From Chloroflexota bacterium (GTDB lineage: Bacteria; Chloroflexota; Dehalococcoidia; SM23-28-2; RBG-16-64-32), in the NCBI GenBank assembly GCA_022574655.1, contig JACZRQ010000010.1, positions 1 to 40,942 on the forward strand: a stretch of DNA of 40,942 nucleotides, in the 5' to 3' direction. How positions within the stretch are numbered: position 1 is the first letter of the stretch; each line of letters begins with the position of its first letter. Shown here piece after piece: positions 35,217-40,942 of the stretch. The notes beneath the pieces were generated by a model. That model had not been told where the DNA came from. It searched no databases and worked only from the letters and a program-made list of their open reading frames with translations. The position numbers and the translations under genes were made by a program.

Positions 35217-36838
35217 TTCGCGACGGACTTCGCGGCGTTGATGCCGCAGATGTAGCCCCAGGTCATCGCCAGCCCGATCGTCGCGCCACCGCCGTAGTAT
35301 CCAGCGCCGGCGGGGCTGGCCATGACGTTGCCCGCCGCGTACAGTCCGGCGATCACGTCGCCGCGATTGTCGAGAACCTGGCCGCTCGAGTTGGTGATGG
35401 GGCCGCCCTTGGTCCCGAGAGTGCCGGGGTGAACGGGAAGGGCGTAGAACGGCGGCCGTTCGATCGTGCCCATGCTCGGGTGCGGGGCCTCGAAGTCGAC
35501 CGGGGAACGGTGACGACCGAAGTCCGGGTCGTTCTTGTCGCCGACGAAGCCGTTCCAACGCTGGACCGTATCGGCGAGGCTCTGGCCGTCGATCCCCGCC
35601 TGCCGGGCGAGTCCATCGAGCGATTCGTCGGACATCAGCCACTCCGGGTCGGGGTCGCCTGGCATGACGGTGATAACCGGATATCTGTCGCGGTATTGTT
35701 TGTCTAAGATCGACCAGGCGGGGACGTTGCGGTACACGTTGGTGGCCGGATCGACTTCGTTGAACACCTTACCGAGTTCGTTGTAAGGGGCGCCTTCGTT
35801 GGCGAACCGCCGTCCACGGCGGTTGACGATGATCGCGTGCGGGCATAGACGCTCCGCTATGAGGATCCGGTTGAGCTGCACCCCGCCGTACTCTTCGCCC
35901 GGTACGACGGCGGCCGGGCTTCCCCAGACCTCAGTCATGTTGCCGAGCATCGCCCCGGCCTCGATCGCCATCAAGAGGCCGTCGCCTTCGTTCCCCGGCG
36001 GGCTGTTCGGGTGGGAGACCGTTCCCGGCAGGAAGCGGGTCTTGAGCTGGTCGTTCCATTCGAAGCCGCCGGACGCGAGGATGACACCGCCGGCGGCTGA
36101 GATGCGGTAGTCGCGCCCATCACGTTCGCCTAGGAGTCCGATCACGGATTCGCCTTCCTTGATCAGCTCTCGTCCTCGCGTCTCGACCAGAATCGGGATC
36201 TCGCGGTCCAGACATCCCTTCAGCAGCCGTCCGACGAGGGCGTTTCCGCACGTCACTACGCCCTGCTCCATCCGTTGGACCATCTCATCCATCGGCAGGT
36301 TCGCCGGCCGGATATGAGACTGGTACTTGAACGTGGCCTCTTGCAGGGTGGCGGGAAGCATGAAGGTGGGCGAGGCCCGCAGCTTTTCGGCCCAGCCGCC
36401 GAGCTGATTCTTGTCGAACGGTAGGGGTTCGATGCTGCGGCCGCCCATCCGCGCTCCCTCCAGATTGGGGTGGTAGTCCGGAAGCGACCAGGCCGAGAAC
36501 TCAACGGGCGTGCGTTCTTCCAGGTAGCGCACCATCTCATGTCCGGTGTCGACGAACGTCTCGACCAGTTCGTCCGTGGCTCGTCCGCCGGTCAACCGTT
36601 TGCAGTACGTGAGTGCGGCGTCGCGAGAGTCGGGCGTGCCGGACTCCTCCATGAAGCGGTTGAGCGGGATCCAAAGGCCGCCTCCCGAAACCGCGGTCGT
36701 GCCGCCGATCTTGTCGGAGCGCTCGACGATGGTGACGCGAGCGCCGTGATCGTGAGCGAGAAGCGCTGCGGTGAGGCCTGCGCCGCCGGAGCCCAGCACT
36801 ACGACGTCCGTCTCGAGATCCCAGCTGATGTTGGACAC
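35213..36838 (-). CDS. FAD-dependent dehydrogenase of the 3-ketosteroid-delta1-dehydrogenase type
   Basis: A 541-residue flavoprotein of the fumarate reductase/KstD superfamily. GSGGAGL (about 16-22) and GGTTAVSGGGLWIP bind FAD. The C-terminal YAAGNVMASPAGAGYYGGGATIG closely resembles the KstD active-site end. KstD enzymes introduce a double bond next to a ring ketone. Members of the superfamily also reduce enoates, so the direction is not certain. It starts with GTG 36838, 7 bases after the stop of the BadI-like gene, without a clear ribosome site, so it is translated from the same message. Confidence 0.83.
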   Translation of the reverse strand: MSNISWDLETDVVVLGSGGAGLTAALLAHDHGARVTIVERSDKIGGTTAVSGGGLWIPLNRFMEESGTPDSRDAALTYCKRLTGGRATDELVETFVDTGHEMVRYLEERTPVEFSAWSLPDYHPNLEGARMGGRSIEPLPFDKNQLGGWAEKLRASPTFMLPATLQEATFKYQSHIRPANLPMDEMVQRMEQGVVTCGNALVGRLLKGCLDREIPILVETRGRELIKEGESVIGLLGERDGRDYRISAAGGVILASGGFEWNDQLKTRFLPGTVSHPNSPPGNEGDGLLMAIEAGAMLGNMTEVWGSPAAVVPGEEYGGVQLNRILIAERLCPHAIIVNRRGRRFANEGAPYNELGKVFNEVDPATNVYRNVPAWSILDKQYRDRYPVITVMPGDPDPEWLMSDESLDGLARQAGIDGQSLADTVQRWNGFVGDKNDPDFGRHRSPVDFEAPHPSMGTIERPPFYALPVHPGTLGTKGGPITNSSGQVLDNRGDVIAGLYAAGNVMASPAGAGYYGGGATIGLAMTWGYICGINAAKSVAN

Positions 36839-36845
36839 GAGTCTG

Positions 36846-37718
36846 TTACTCGGGCGCGTCGCTCTGCTTCTGCTGCCGCGCCTCGGCTTCCTCGCGTCTG
36901 ATCTGCCAGAAACGAGGTGTCCGTTTTTCGAGGAACGCTGCGCCGCCTTCCTGGCCTTCCGCGGAGTCGAACCAGTCTGGATAGAAGTTGCTGGAGATGA
37001 CGCCCATCTCCTGATAGCCGTCCATCTCCTGATCGAACGTCGCCTTCAGGATCTCGAGGCAGCCGGGGCTGAGGCTTAGCATCTCCTCACACCAGCTATC
37101 CACCTCGCCGTCCAGGTCGTCGCCCGGTACGACCTTGTTCACGAGACCCATCTCCAGCGCCTCTGCCGCGCTGTAGCGGCGGCAGAGCATCCACATCTCG
37201 CGCGCCTTCTTGGCGCCGACCACTTTCGTGAGGTAGGGGACGAAGAACCCGTCCGCCGGGCTGGAGACGCGGGGTCCCGCCTGTCCGAACTTCGCGTCCT
37301 CGGAGGCGATCGTGAAGTCGCAGCAGTAGGCCATGTGGTTCGAACCGCCAATGCAGTAGCCTCTTACGGCGGCGATGATCGGCTTTCGCGACGATCGGAT
37401 GAGGCGGTTGTGCGGATAGCGGAAATAGAATGCCTCGCGGAGCCCCCACTTCTCCCACTCGACGTCGCCGCCGGAGCCGAAGTTCTTGCCGACGCCGGTC
37501 ATGATGATCACGCCGATCATCGGGTCATGGTTGGCGTCGTAGAAGGCGCGGAACATCTCGTCTACGGTGTGGGTTGTGAGCGCGTTGTACTTCTCCGGGC
37601 GATTGACGGAGACTCGCGCGACGCCGCCCTCCAGCTCCTGGTGGAACTTCTTCTCGTAGACGATCTCGGAGAACTCGAGGCCGTCGTCTTCAGGCTGCTT
37701 CCATTCAGTCCAGCTCAT
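36846..37718 (-). CDS. Crotonase-fold hydrolase, BadI/MenB-like
   Basis: A 290-residue crotonase. The run from FGQAGPRV through KKAREMW, CRRYSAAEALEMGLVN and FLEKRTPRF matches 2-ketocyclohexanecarboxyl-CoA hydrolase (BadI) and naphthoate synthase (MenB), not enoyl-CoA hydratases. Both hydratase glutamates are replaced (His and Gly). No menaquinone genes are near, so a BadI-type hydrolytic ring opening of a cyclic beta-ketoacyl-CoA is the better guess. Residues 1-30 are an extra N-terminal extension. It is the first gene of a two-gene operon with the KstD-like dehydrogenase, behind a good promoter at 37760-37788. Confidence 0.82.
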   Translation of the reverse strand: MSWTEWKQPEDDGLEFSEIVYEKKFHQELEGGVARVSVNRPEKYNALTTHTVDEMFRAFYDANHDPMIGVIIMTGVGKNFGSGGDVEWEKWGLREAFYFRYPHNRLIRSSRKPIIAAVRGYCIGGSNHMAYCCDFTIASEDAKFGQAGPRVSSPADGFFVPYLTKVVGAKKAREMWMLCRRYSAAEALEMGLVNKVVPGDDLDGEVDSWCEEMLSLSPGCLEILKATFDQEMDGYQEMGVISSNFYPDWFDSAEGQEGGAAFLEKRTPRFWQIRREEAEARQQKQSDAPE

Positions 37719-37759
37719 CGCTTCTCTCCAGCTTGCGTAGGCGTTCGTTAGTCGAGGCG

Positions 37760-37788
37760 AACATACCGTCGTGCCCAGGGGGCGTCAA
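37760..37788 (-). promoter_or_regulatory. Candidate promoter of BadI-like/KstD-like operon
   Basis: On the minus strand TTGACG (37788-37783, 5/6) and TATGTT (37765-37760, 4/6) are spaced by exactly 17 bases. The predicted start near 37753 gives a 35-base leader to ATG 37718, with GGAGAG as ribosome site. Confidence 0.5.
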
Positions 37789-37801
37789 TACGGCCGGGCC
37801 C

Positions 37802-37832
37802 GGTAGTGGGTCAGTCAAACCGACCCACTACC
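37802..37832. terminator. 11-bp perfect hairpin downstream of nucleotidyltransferase gene
   Basis: GGTAGTGGGTC (37802-37812) and GACCCACTACC (37822-37832) are exact inverted repeats around a 9-base loop, 18 bases past the stop of the minus-strand gene ending at 37851. It has no T-tract on either side, so it could be a Rho-assisted terminator, an mRNA 3' stabiliser, or an operator just upstream of the promoter at 37788. Confidence 0.5.
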
Positions 37833-37850
37833 CAGGTGGTTGGCCGAAGG

Positions 37851-38495
37851 CTAAGGGGAGAGCTGAGAGAGCCACGGGTGGCCAGCGAGGGAGATCGCGC
37901 CCCGGACCCAGTCGCGCCGTTCCTGCGTGAGGTGGGGGAGAAGGGCGAGGAAATCGAGCTTGTCGCGGCGGCGCAGCTCGAGCGACTTGAAGAAGAGCAG
38001 GACCTCCGGCACGACCGCCGGAAGACCCCACGGCGACTTCTGGACTGCATCTTCGATCGGTATGACGATTCGAGGCTTCGCGTTCAGGACCCAATCGGTT
38101 CCGGAACGGTCGCCGAGCTGGATGTCGAGGGTGAAGCCTTGCTCCGGTAGAAGGTCGCCGTCTGGTAGCACTTCCCCTCTGTCGAGTCGGGCGTGGATGT
38201 GGCCGGGGAAGTCGAGCGGCTGGCTGTCCCATAACTTATGTGTGTTGATTTCTACGTTCAGGCCATGCGCGACGAGCTGCCAGCCGGCGAGGTGTTCGAA
38301 GAGCGCTTGCCGGTCCTGGACGAAGACTGAGATGTCGACGTCGACGTGCTCGCGGGTCGAGCGGCCTAGCCAGGCGTCGACCGCCCAACCTCCGCAGAGT
38401 GCCCAGGGCGCTGGGAACGAGGACATCAGGTCGGCGATGGGCGCTACGGGTTGCGGTACGCCGTTCGTCGAACGACGTGAGTCAGATGTAGACAA
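37851..38495 (-). CDS. Antibiotic-type nucleotidyltransferase (ANT(2'')/Lnu-like)
   Basis: A 214-residue nucleotidyltransferase. The pol-beta-like motif is GGWAVD (35-40) followed by Arg-x-x-x-His-x-Asp-x-Asp with metal ligands Asp52 and Asp54, as in aminoglycoside-2''-adenylyltransferase and lincosamide nucleotidyltransferase families. Such enzymes transfer AMP to a hydroxyl of a small molecule. Whether this one acts on an antibiotic is not known. The start is taken as TTG 38495, 9 bases after AAGGAG (38505-38510). The frame is open to a TTG at 38522 that has no ribosome site. A short leader-peptide gene and RBS-complementary hairpin lie upstream, suggesting translational attenuation. Confidence 0.78.
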   Translation of the reverse strand: MSTSDSRRSTNGVPQPVAPIADLMSSFPAPWALCGGWAVDAWLGRSTREHVDVDISVFVQDRQALFEHLAGWQLVAHGLNVEINTHKLWDSQPLDFPGHIHARLDRGEVLPDGDLLPEQGFTLDIQLGDRSGTDWVLNAKPRIVIPIEDAVQKSPWGLPAVVPEVLLFFKSLELRRRDKLDFLALLPHLTQERRDWVRGAISLAGHPWLSQLSP

Positions 38496-38504
38496 AGAAA
38501 GATG

Positions 38505-38552
38505 CTCCTTACAGGTGTACAAATTTGGGATTCGGGCGAGGAGCGCGCCCGA
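38505..38552 (-). promoter_or_regulatory. Possible translational attenuator: hairpin loop complementary to gene RBS
   Basis: A 7-bp hairpin (TCGGGCG/CGCCCGA, 38532-38538 and 38546-38552) lies between the leader peptide and the nucleotidyltransferase. Its loop reads GCTCCT on the minus strand, the exact complement of AGGAGC spanning the gene's ribosome site (38504-38509). A second GCTCCT occurs inside the leader-peptide codons (38604-38609). Either copy could mask the ribosome site, depending on where a ribosome stalls. This is read from sequence only. No folding energies were computed. Confidence 0.45.
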
Positions 38553-38575
38553 TGTCGGAGCGGCGGTGGTGTTAG

Positions 38576-38623
38576 CTAGGCCGCGCGGACGTCGGGGCGC
38601 ATCAGGAGCGTGGCTGTTCTCAT
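38576..38623 (-). CDS. 15-codon leader peptide MRTATLLMRPDVRAA
   Basis: A tiny open frame with one of the best ribosome sites in the window: AAGGAGG at 38631-38637, 7 bases before ATG 38623. It ends at TAG 81 bases before the TTG start of the nucleotidyltransferase, on the same strand. Short leader ORFs with strong ribosome sites ahead of resistance genes (erm, cat) act as ribosome-stalling sensors. The anti-RBS sequence GCTCCT lies within its codons 5-7. Function is inferred. Chance is possible for so short a frame, but the ribosome site and position argue for translation. Confidence 0.55.
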   Translation of the reverse strand: MRTATLLMRPDVRAA

Positions 38624-38658
38624 TTGATGGCCTCCTTAGCTGAGTGAACGTCGCAACG

Positions 38659-38667
38659 AGTGTATCA
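38659..38667 (-). promoter_or_regulatory. Candidate extended -10 (TGATACACT) for leader peptide/nucleotidyltransferase
   Basis: The minus strand reads TGA-TACACT, an extended -10 with 4/6 hexamer match. The predicted start near 38652 leaves about 29 bases to the leader-peptide ATG. No -35 is seen, as is usual for extended -10 promoters. Confidence 0.35.
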
Positions 38668-38751
38668 CGGCTTCGATTGCGTGCGGGTGAGAGCGTCGAG
38701 GATAATGCGGCGGGATACGGGACGCCCCGCCGAAAGAGAAGGAGACCGACG

Positions 38752-39546
38752 ATGGCTGGCTACGACTACACCTTCATCGATGTTGAGATTCGCGACCGCA
38801 TTGCGATCTGTACACTGAACCGTCCCGAGGCGCTTAATTCGGTTACGCAGAAGGGCCATGCCGAGCTTGAGGCGCTTTTCGCACAGCTCGCTGGGGACCA
38901 AGAGGTTCGAGCGGTGGTCCTGACGGGCGCTGGCAAGGCGTTCTGCGCGGGGGGCGACGTGAAGGAGATGAGCGCCGGCGGCGGCGACCGCCGGCCGGCT
39001 GGCATCTTCGATTCCGGCGCCCGGCAGCTCGTCGCTTCACTGCTCTCGATCGAACAGCCCGTCATTGCGGCGGTCAACGGTGCTGCTGTTGGTCTTGGTG
39101 CGACGATCGCGCTGCTCTGCGATGTCATCTTCATGGCAGAGACGGCACGGATCGGCGACCCGCACGTTAAGGTTGGGCTGGTACCAGGCGATGGGGGCGC
39201 AGTCATCTGGCCCCTCTTGGTGGGGCCGGCGCGCGCCAAAGAGTACTTGATGACGGGCGATCTGATCCCGGCGGTGGAGGCCGAGCGGATCGGGCTGGTG
39301 AACCATGTAACGCCGACCGACAAGGCCCTCGATGAGGCGCTGGCGTTTGCGGAGCGCCTCGCGAAGGGTGCGCCGCTCGCCATCCGTTTCGCCAAGCTTG
39401 CAGTTCAGCGGACGATCCAGCAGGCGGTACTCAGCAGTCTGGACATGTCGCTCGCGCTCGAGGCGATTACTGGGAACAGCCGCGACTACACAGAGGCCAC
39501 CAAGGCCTTCACCGAAAAGCGCGATCCTAGCTTCGAAGGCCGCTAG
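38752..39546 (+). CDS. Crotonase-family protein lacking both hydratase glutamates
   Basis: A 264-residue enoyl-CoA hydratase/isomerase-fold protein with the oxyanion-hole segments GKAFCAGGD and NGAAVGLGA. The two catalytic Glu of enoyl-CoA hydratase (20 residues apart) are Thr118 and His138, so hydration is unlikely. An isomerase, hydrolase or other crotonase reaction on an acyl-CoA is more probable. AAGGAGA at 38739 selects ATG 38752 over the upstream in-frame ATG at 38644. It is followed after 14 bases by a truncated acyl-CoA dehydrogenase, suggesting that an acyl-CoA operon was cut here. Confidence 0.85.
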   Translation: MAGYDYTFIDVEIRDRIAICTLNRPEALNSVTQKGHAELEALFAQLAGDQEVRAVVLTGAGKAFCAGGDVKEMSAGGGDRRPAGIFDSGARQLVASLLSIEQPVIAAVNGAAVGLGATIALLCDVIFMAETARIGDPHVKVGLVPGDGGAVIWPLLVGPARAKEYLMTGDLIPAVEAERIGLVNHVTPTDKALDEALAFAERLAKGAPLAIRFAKLAVQRTIQQAVLSSLDMSLALEAITGNSRDYTEATKAFTEKRDPSFEGR

Positions 39547-39560
39547 ATAGACCGTCTGCC

Positions 39561-39731
39561 ATGGACTTTCGCTTCACGCCCGAGGACGAGGCGTTCCGTG
39601 CTGAGATCCGTGCGTTCCTCAAGGCTGAGTGGCCGGGCGGAACAGGCGATGCCGCCGTCGACAACGATGAAGAATACGAGATCGAGCGCGCGTTCGAGAA
39701 GAAGCTGGCGGCCATTCTGCCGTCTTCGTAA
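39561..39731 (+). pseudogene. Truncated acyl-CoA dehydrogenase (N-terminal 56 residues only)
   Basis: ATG 39561 opens MDFRFTPEDEAFRAEIRAFL, the standard start of acyl-CoA dehydrogenases. The match continues to FEKKLAA and then stops: ILPSS and TAA at 39729. A full enzyme is about 380-400 residues, so the catalytic and FAD domains are missing. The next sequence belongs to a different family in the same reading frame after the stop, so a deletion or illegitimate join lies between about 39705 and 39747. The product, if made, cannot be functional. Confidence 0.75.
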
Positions 39732-39776
39732 TGCGACGCACGACGGTTGCGTAACGAGAAGAGGAGTATTCGAAAC

Positions 39777-39995
39777 ATGTTCTGTCCGACCTGTGGCTCG
39801 CCCGTGTATTCCAGGAACTCAGGCATACCTGGGGTCGTCTTCGTCCGGGCGTCCAGCCTCGACGACCCAGACGTCTTCCAGCCGCAAATGGTGGTCTACG
39901 CCAAGCGGGCGGTTGATTGGGATTCCGTCGACCCGGCGCTGCCGACGTTCGAGGAAATGCCGCCGCCGGAAGCGATGGAAGAAGTGTTGTCGTGA
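39777..39995 (+). pseudogene. Truncated GFA-family protein (C-terminal half)
   Basis: A 72-residue stretch from MFCPTCGSPVYSR to FEEMPPPEAMEEVLS matches the C-terminal half of glutathione-dependent formaldehyde-activating (GFA/CENP-V-fold) proteins, including the second zinc CxxC. Intact members have about 130 residues and an N-terminal Cys cluster that is missing here. Homology seems to reach back to about 39747 (LRNEKRS), just after the broken acyl-CoA dehydrogenase. GGAG at 39763-39766 sits 10 bases before ATG 39777, so a short peptide might still be translated. It lies 30 bases before a GST gene. Confidence 0.65.
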
Positions 39996-40025
39996 CGGCG
40001 ACGGCCCAGGGAAGGAGAAAGTGAC

Positions 40026-40712
40026 GTGAAGGTATATATGTTCAGCGGCAGCGGCTTCGTCTGGCGGGTGCAGCTCGCCTGCGTCCTCAAGGGCGTCCCT
40101 TACGACCAAGCACGGGTAGAGGCCTCGGAACGGGGCTTGAAGTCGCCGCAATTCCTGGCTCTCAACTCGAGGGGCCGGGTACCGGTACTCCGGGACGGCG
40201 GGTTCGTGCTGTCGGAGTCGTCGGCGATCCTCGCCTATCTGGAGCGCAAGCATCCGGAACCACCCTTGTTCGGCCGAAGCGCCCAGGAGACGGGGTTGAT
40301 CTGGAAGGCGATCCTCGATTTCGATCTCTATGTCTCGTGCCATTGGGTCAGCGACATCCTAAGGCCGGTCCTCACCGGCCAGGCGGAGGCCCACGCCGAT
40401 CGCATCAAGGAGGGCTTCCGGGAGGCGGCGGACGAGCTGGCCAAGCTGGAAGCCCAGATCGCCGGCCGCGACTGGTTCGTCGGCGGGACCGTCAGCGCCG
40501 CCGACATCACCATCTACCCGTTGCTGGAGGGGCTGCTCCGCGCCGCCGGCAAGCCGGACATGGAGCACATCGACCACGGCCTGCTGCCCTTCGGCGACCG
40601 CCACCCCAACCTGGAGGCCTGGATGAACCGCATTCGGGCACTGCCGGGCTACGACGAAACCTATCCCGCCTACTGGCGAGAGATGGACGGCGCCCCCGTG
40701 GCCGCCCAGTAA
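40026..40712 (+). CDS. Glutathione S-transferase family protein
   Basis: A 228-residue GST with a thioredoxin-fold N-terminal domain (RVPVLRDGGFVLSESSAIL, whose ESSAI binds the gamma-glutamyl moiety in GSTs) and an all-helical C-terminal domain with SAADITIYPLLE. It starts with GTG 40026 after AAGGAG (40012-40017). It would conjugate glutathione to an electrophile or act as a reductase. Codons in its second half are almost uniformly C- or G-ending (GCC, ATC, CAC, CTG), unlike the more GCG/CTC-rich genes to the left, hinting at a proteobacterial source or a chimeric join. Confidence 0.88.
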   Translation: MKVYMFSGSGFVWRVQLACVLKGVPYDQARVEASERGLKSPQFLALNSRGRVPVLRDGGFVLSESSAILAYLERKHPEPPLFGRSAQETGLIWKAILDFDLYVSCHWVSDILRPVLTGQAEAHADRIKEGFREAADELAKLEAQIAGRDWFVGGTVSAADITIYPLLEGLLRAAGKPDMEHIDHGLLPFGDRHPNLEAWMNRIRALPGYDETYPAYWREMDGAPVAAQ

Positions 40713-40942
40713 ACGCCGGCGGGAAAGAGGCTACCCCTCCCCCCGCAGCCGATCCGTCGCCCGGCGCTCGGCCTCAGGCCCCGCCGCTCGGTCGAAAAAC
40801 CGTTCCGCATACCCGCCTCCGGACGGTGAACGGCGGCTTGCCTGAGCCCTAAAACGTCGTTTCCAAGGGAATTTCCCGATACCCCGTTTGCGGAAAATTT
40901 CGTACTTCTAACCTTCGTCCTTATGTCCGCTTCTGGCTAATA
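40713..40942. other. Non-coding tail with shifting base composition
   Basis: 230 bases without a convincing gene. The first 130 are very C-rich, while from about 40850 the sequence becomes AT-richer, with GGGAATTTCCC (near-palindrome) and GCGGAAAATTTCG. I see no promoter, RNA gene or terminator I can defend. Confidence 0.5.

Noticed and set aside
1-40942. CRISPR array, insertion sequence or prophage genes
   Set aside because: No regularly spaced repeats, transposase, integrase or phage structural gene was seen on either strand.

Overview
The window is about 62-65% GC by eye and densely packed. Most genes that carry a Shine-Dalgarno site have AGGAG-type ones, and several gene pairs overlap by 4 bases. 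Together the genes suggest an aerobic, heterotrophic, non-model bacterium. My best inference is a Chloroflexota lineage (Dehalococcoidia/SAR202-like). The reasons are an archaellin-like class III signal protein in an otherwise bacterial gene set, an expanded set of family III CoA-transferases, beta-lactamase-fold hydrolases, SDRs and FAD enzymes, and a ketone-carboxylase operon. There is no rRNA or ribosomal protein to confirm this, so the phylum call is tentative.

Layout. (1) 43-5428: a tRNA-Lys(UUU) gene is followed about 5 kb later by a second copy of its 3' half plus downstream sequence (69 identical bp, 72-140 and 5033-5101). About 350 bp further on there is a third, tRNA-sized but D-arm-damaged Lys copy. 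Between the first two lie a cyclase-like/AAA/TPR protein and a serine hydrolase. This looks like an integrase-less tRNA-targeted island with tRNA debris at its right edge, including a broken tRNA-Gly(CCC). (2) 5430-6676: a long non-coding stretch, a candidate promoter, a foldable leader and the archaellin-like gene. (3) 6763-11552 (minus): a zincin-type metallopeptidase, then a tightly coupled operon AGPS-like synthase > GlpD > lipid kinase, suggesting ether-lipid or glycerol-phosphate lipid metabolism. (4) 11706-16168 (plus): omega-aminotransferase, APH-like kinase, aldo/keto reductase and hot-dog dehydratase. (5) 16261-21421: SDR, MsrA-MsrB fusion, CMD-family protein coupled to a second SDR, and a ferredoxin-fused CrtI-like oxidoreductase. 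(6) 21519-26561: two convergent EstB-like hydrolases, with a secondary-alcohol-dehydrogenase-like gene and an acetoacetate-decarboxylase-family gene in one minus-strand operon, and a CoxG-like protein. (7) 26698-35216 (plus): a six-gene operon of acetone-carboxylase-type beta, alpha and gamma subunits followed by three CaiB/BaiF CoA-transferases, the first lacking the catalytic Asp. (8) 35213-37718 (minus): a BadI/MenB-like ring hydrolase and a KstD-like FAD dehydrogenase. (9) 37851-38667 (minus): a nucleotidyltransferase of the antibiotic-modifying type, preceded by a 15-codon leader peptide and a hairpin whose loop is complementary to the gene's ribosome-binding site. (10) 38752-40942: an atypical crotonase, a truncated acyl-CoA dehydrogenase, a truncated GFA protein and a GST whose codon use differs from the rest.

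Regions 6-8 read together as ketone metabolism. A secondary alcohol would be oxidised to a ketone, the ketone carboxylated to a beta-keto acid, the acid activated by CoA transfer, and, if the ketone is cyclic, the ring desaturated (KstD-like) and hydrolytically opened (BadI-like). That cyclic-ketone carboxylation route is the most interesting hypothesis here. It rests on gene neighbourhood and conserved residues, not on experiment.
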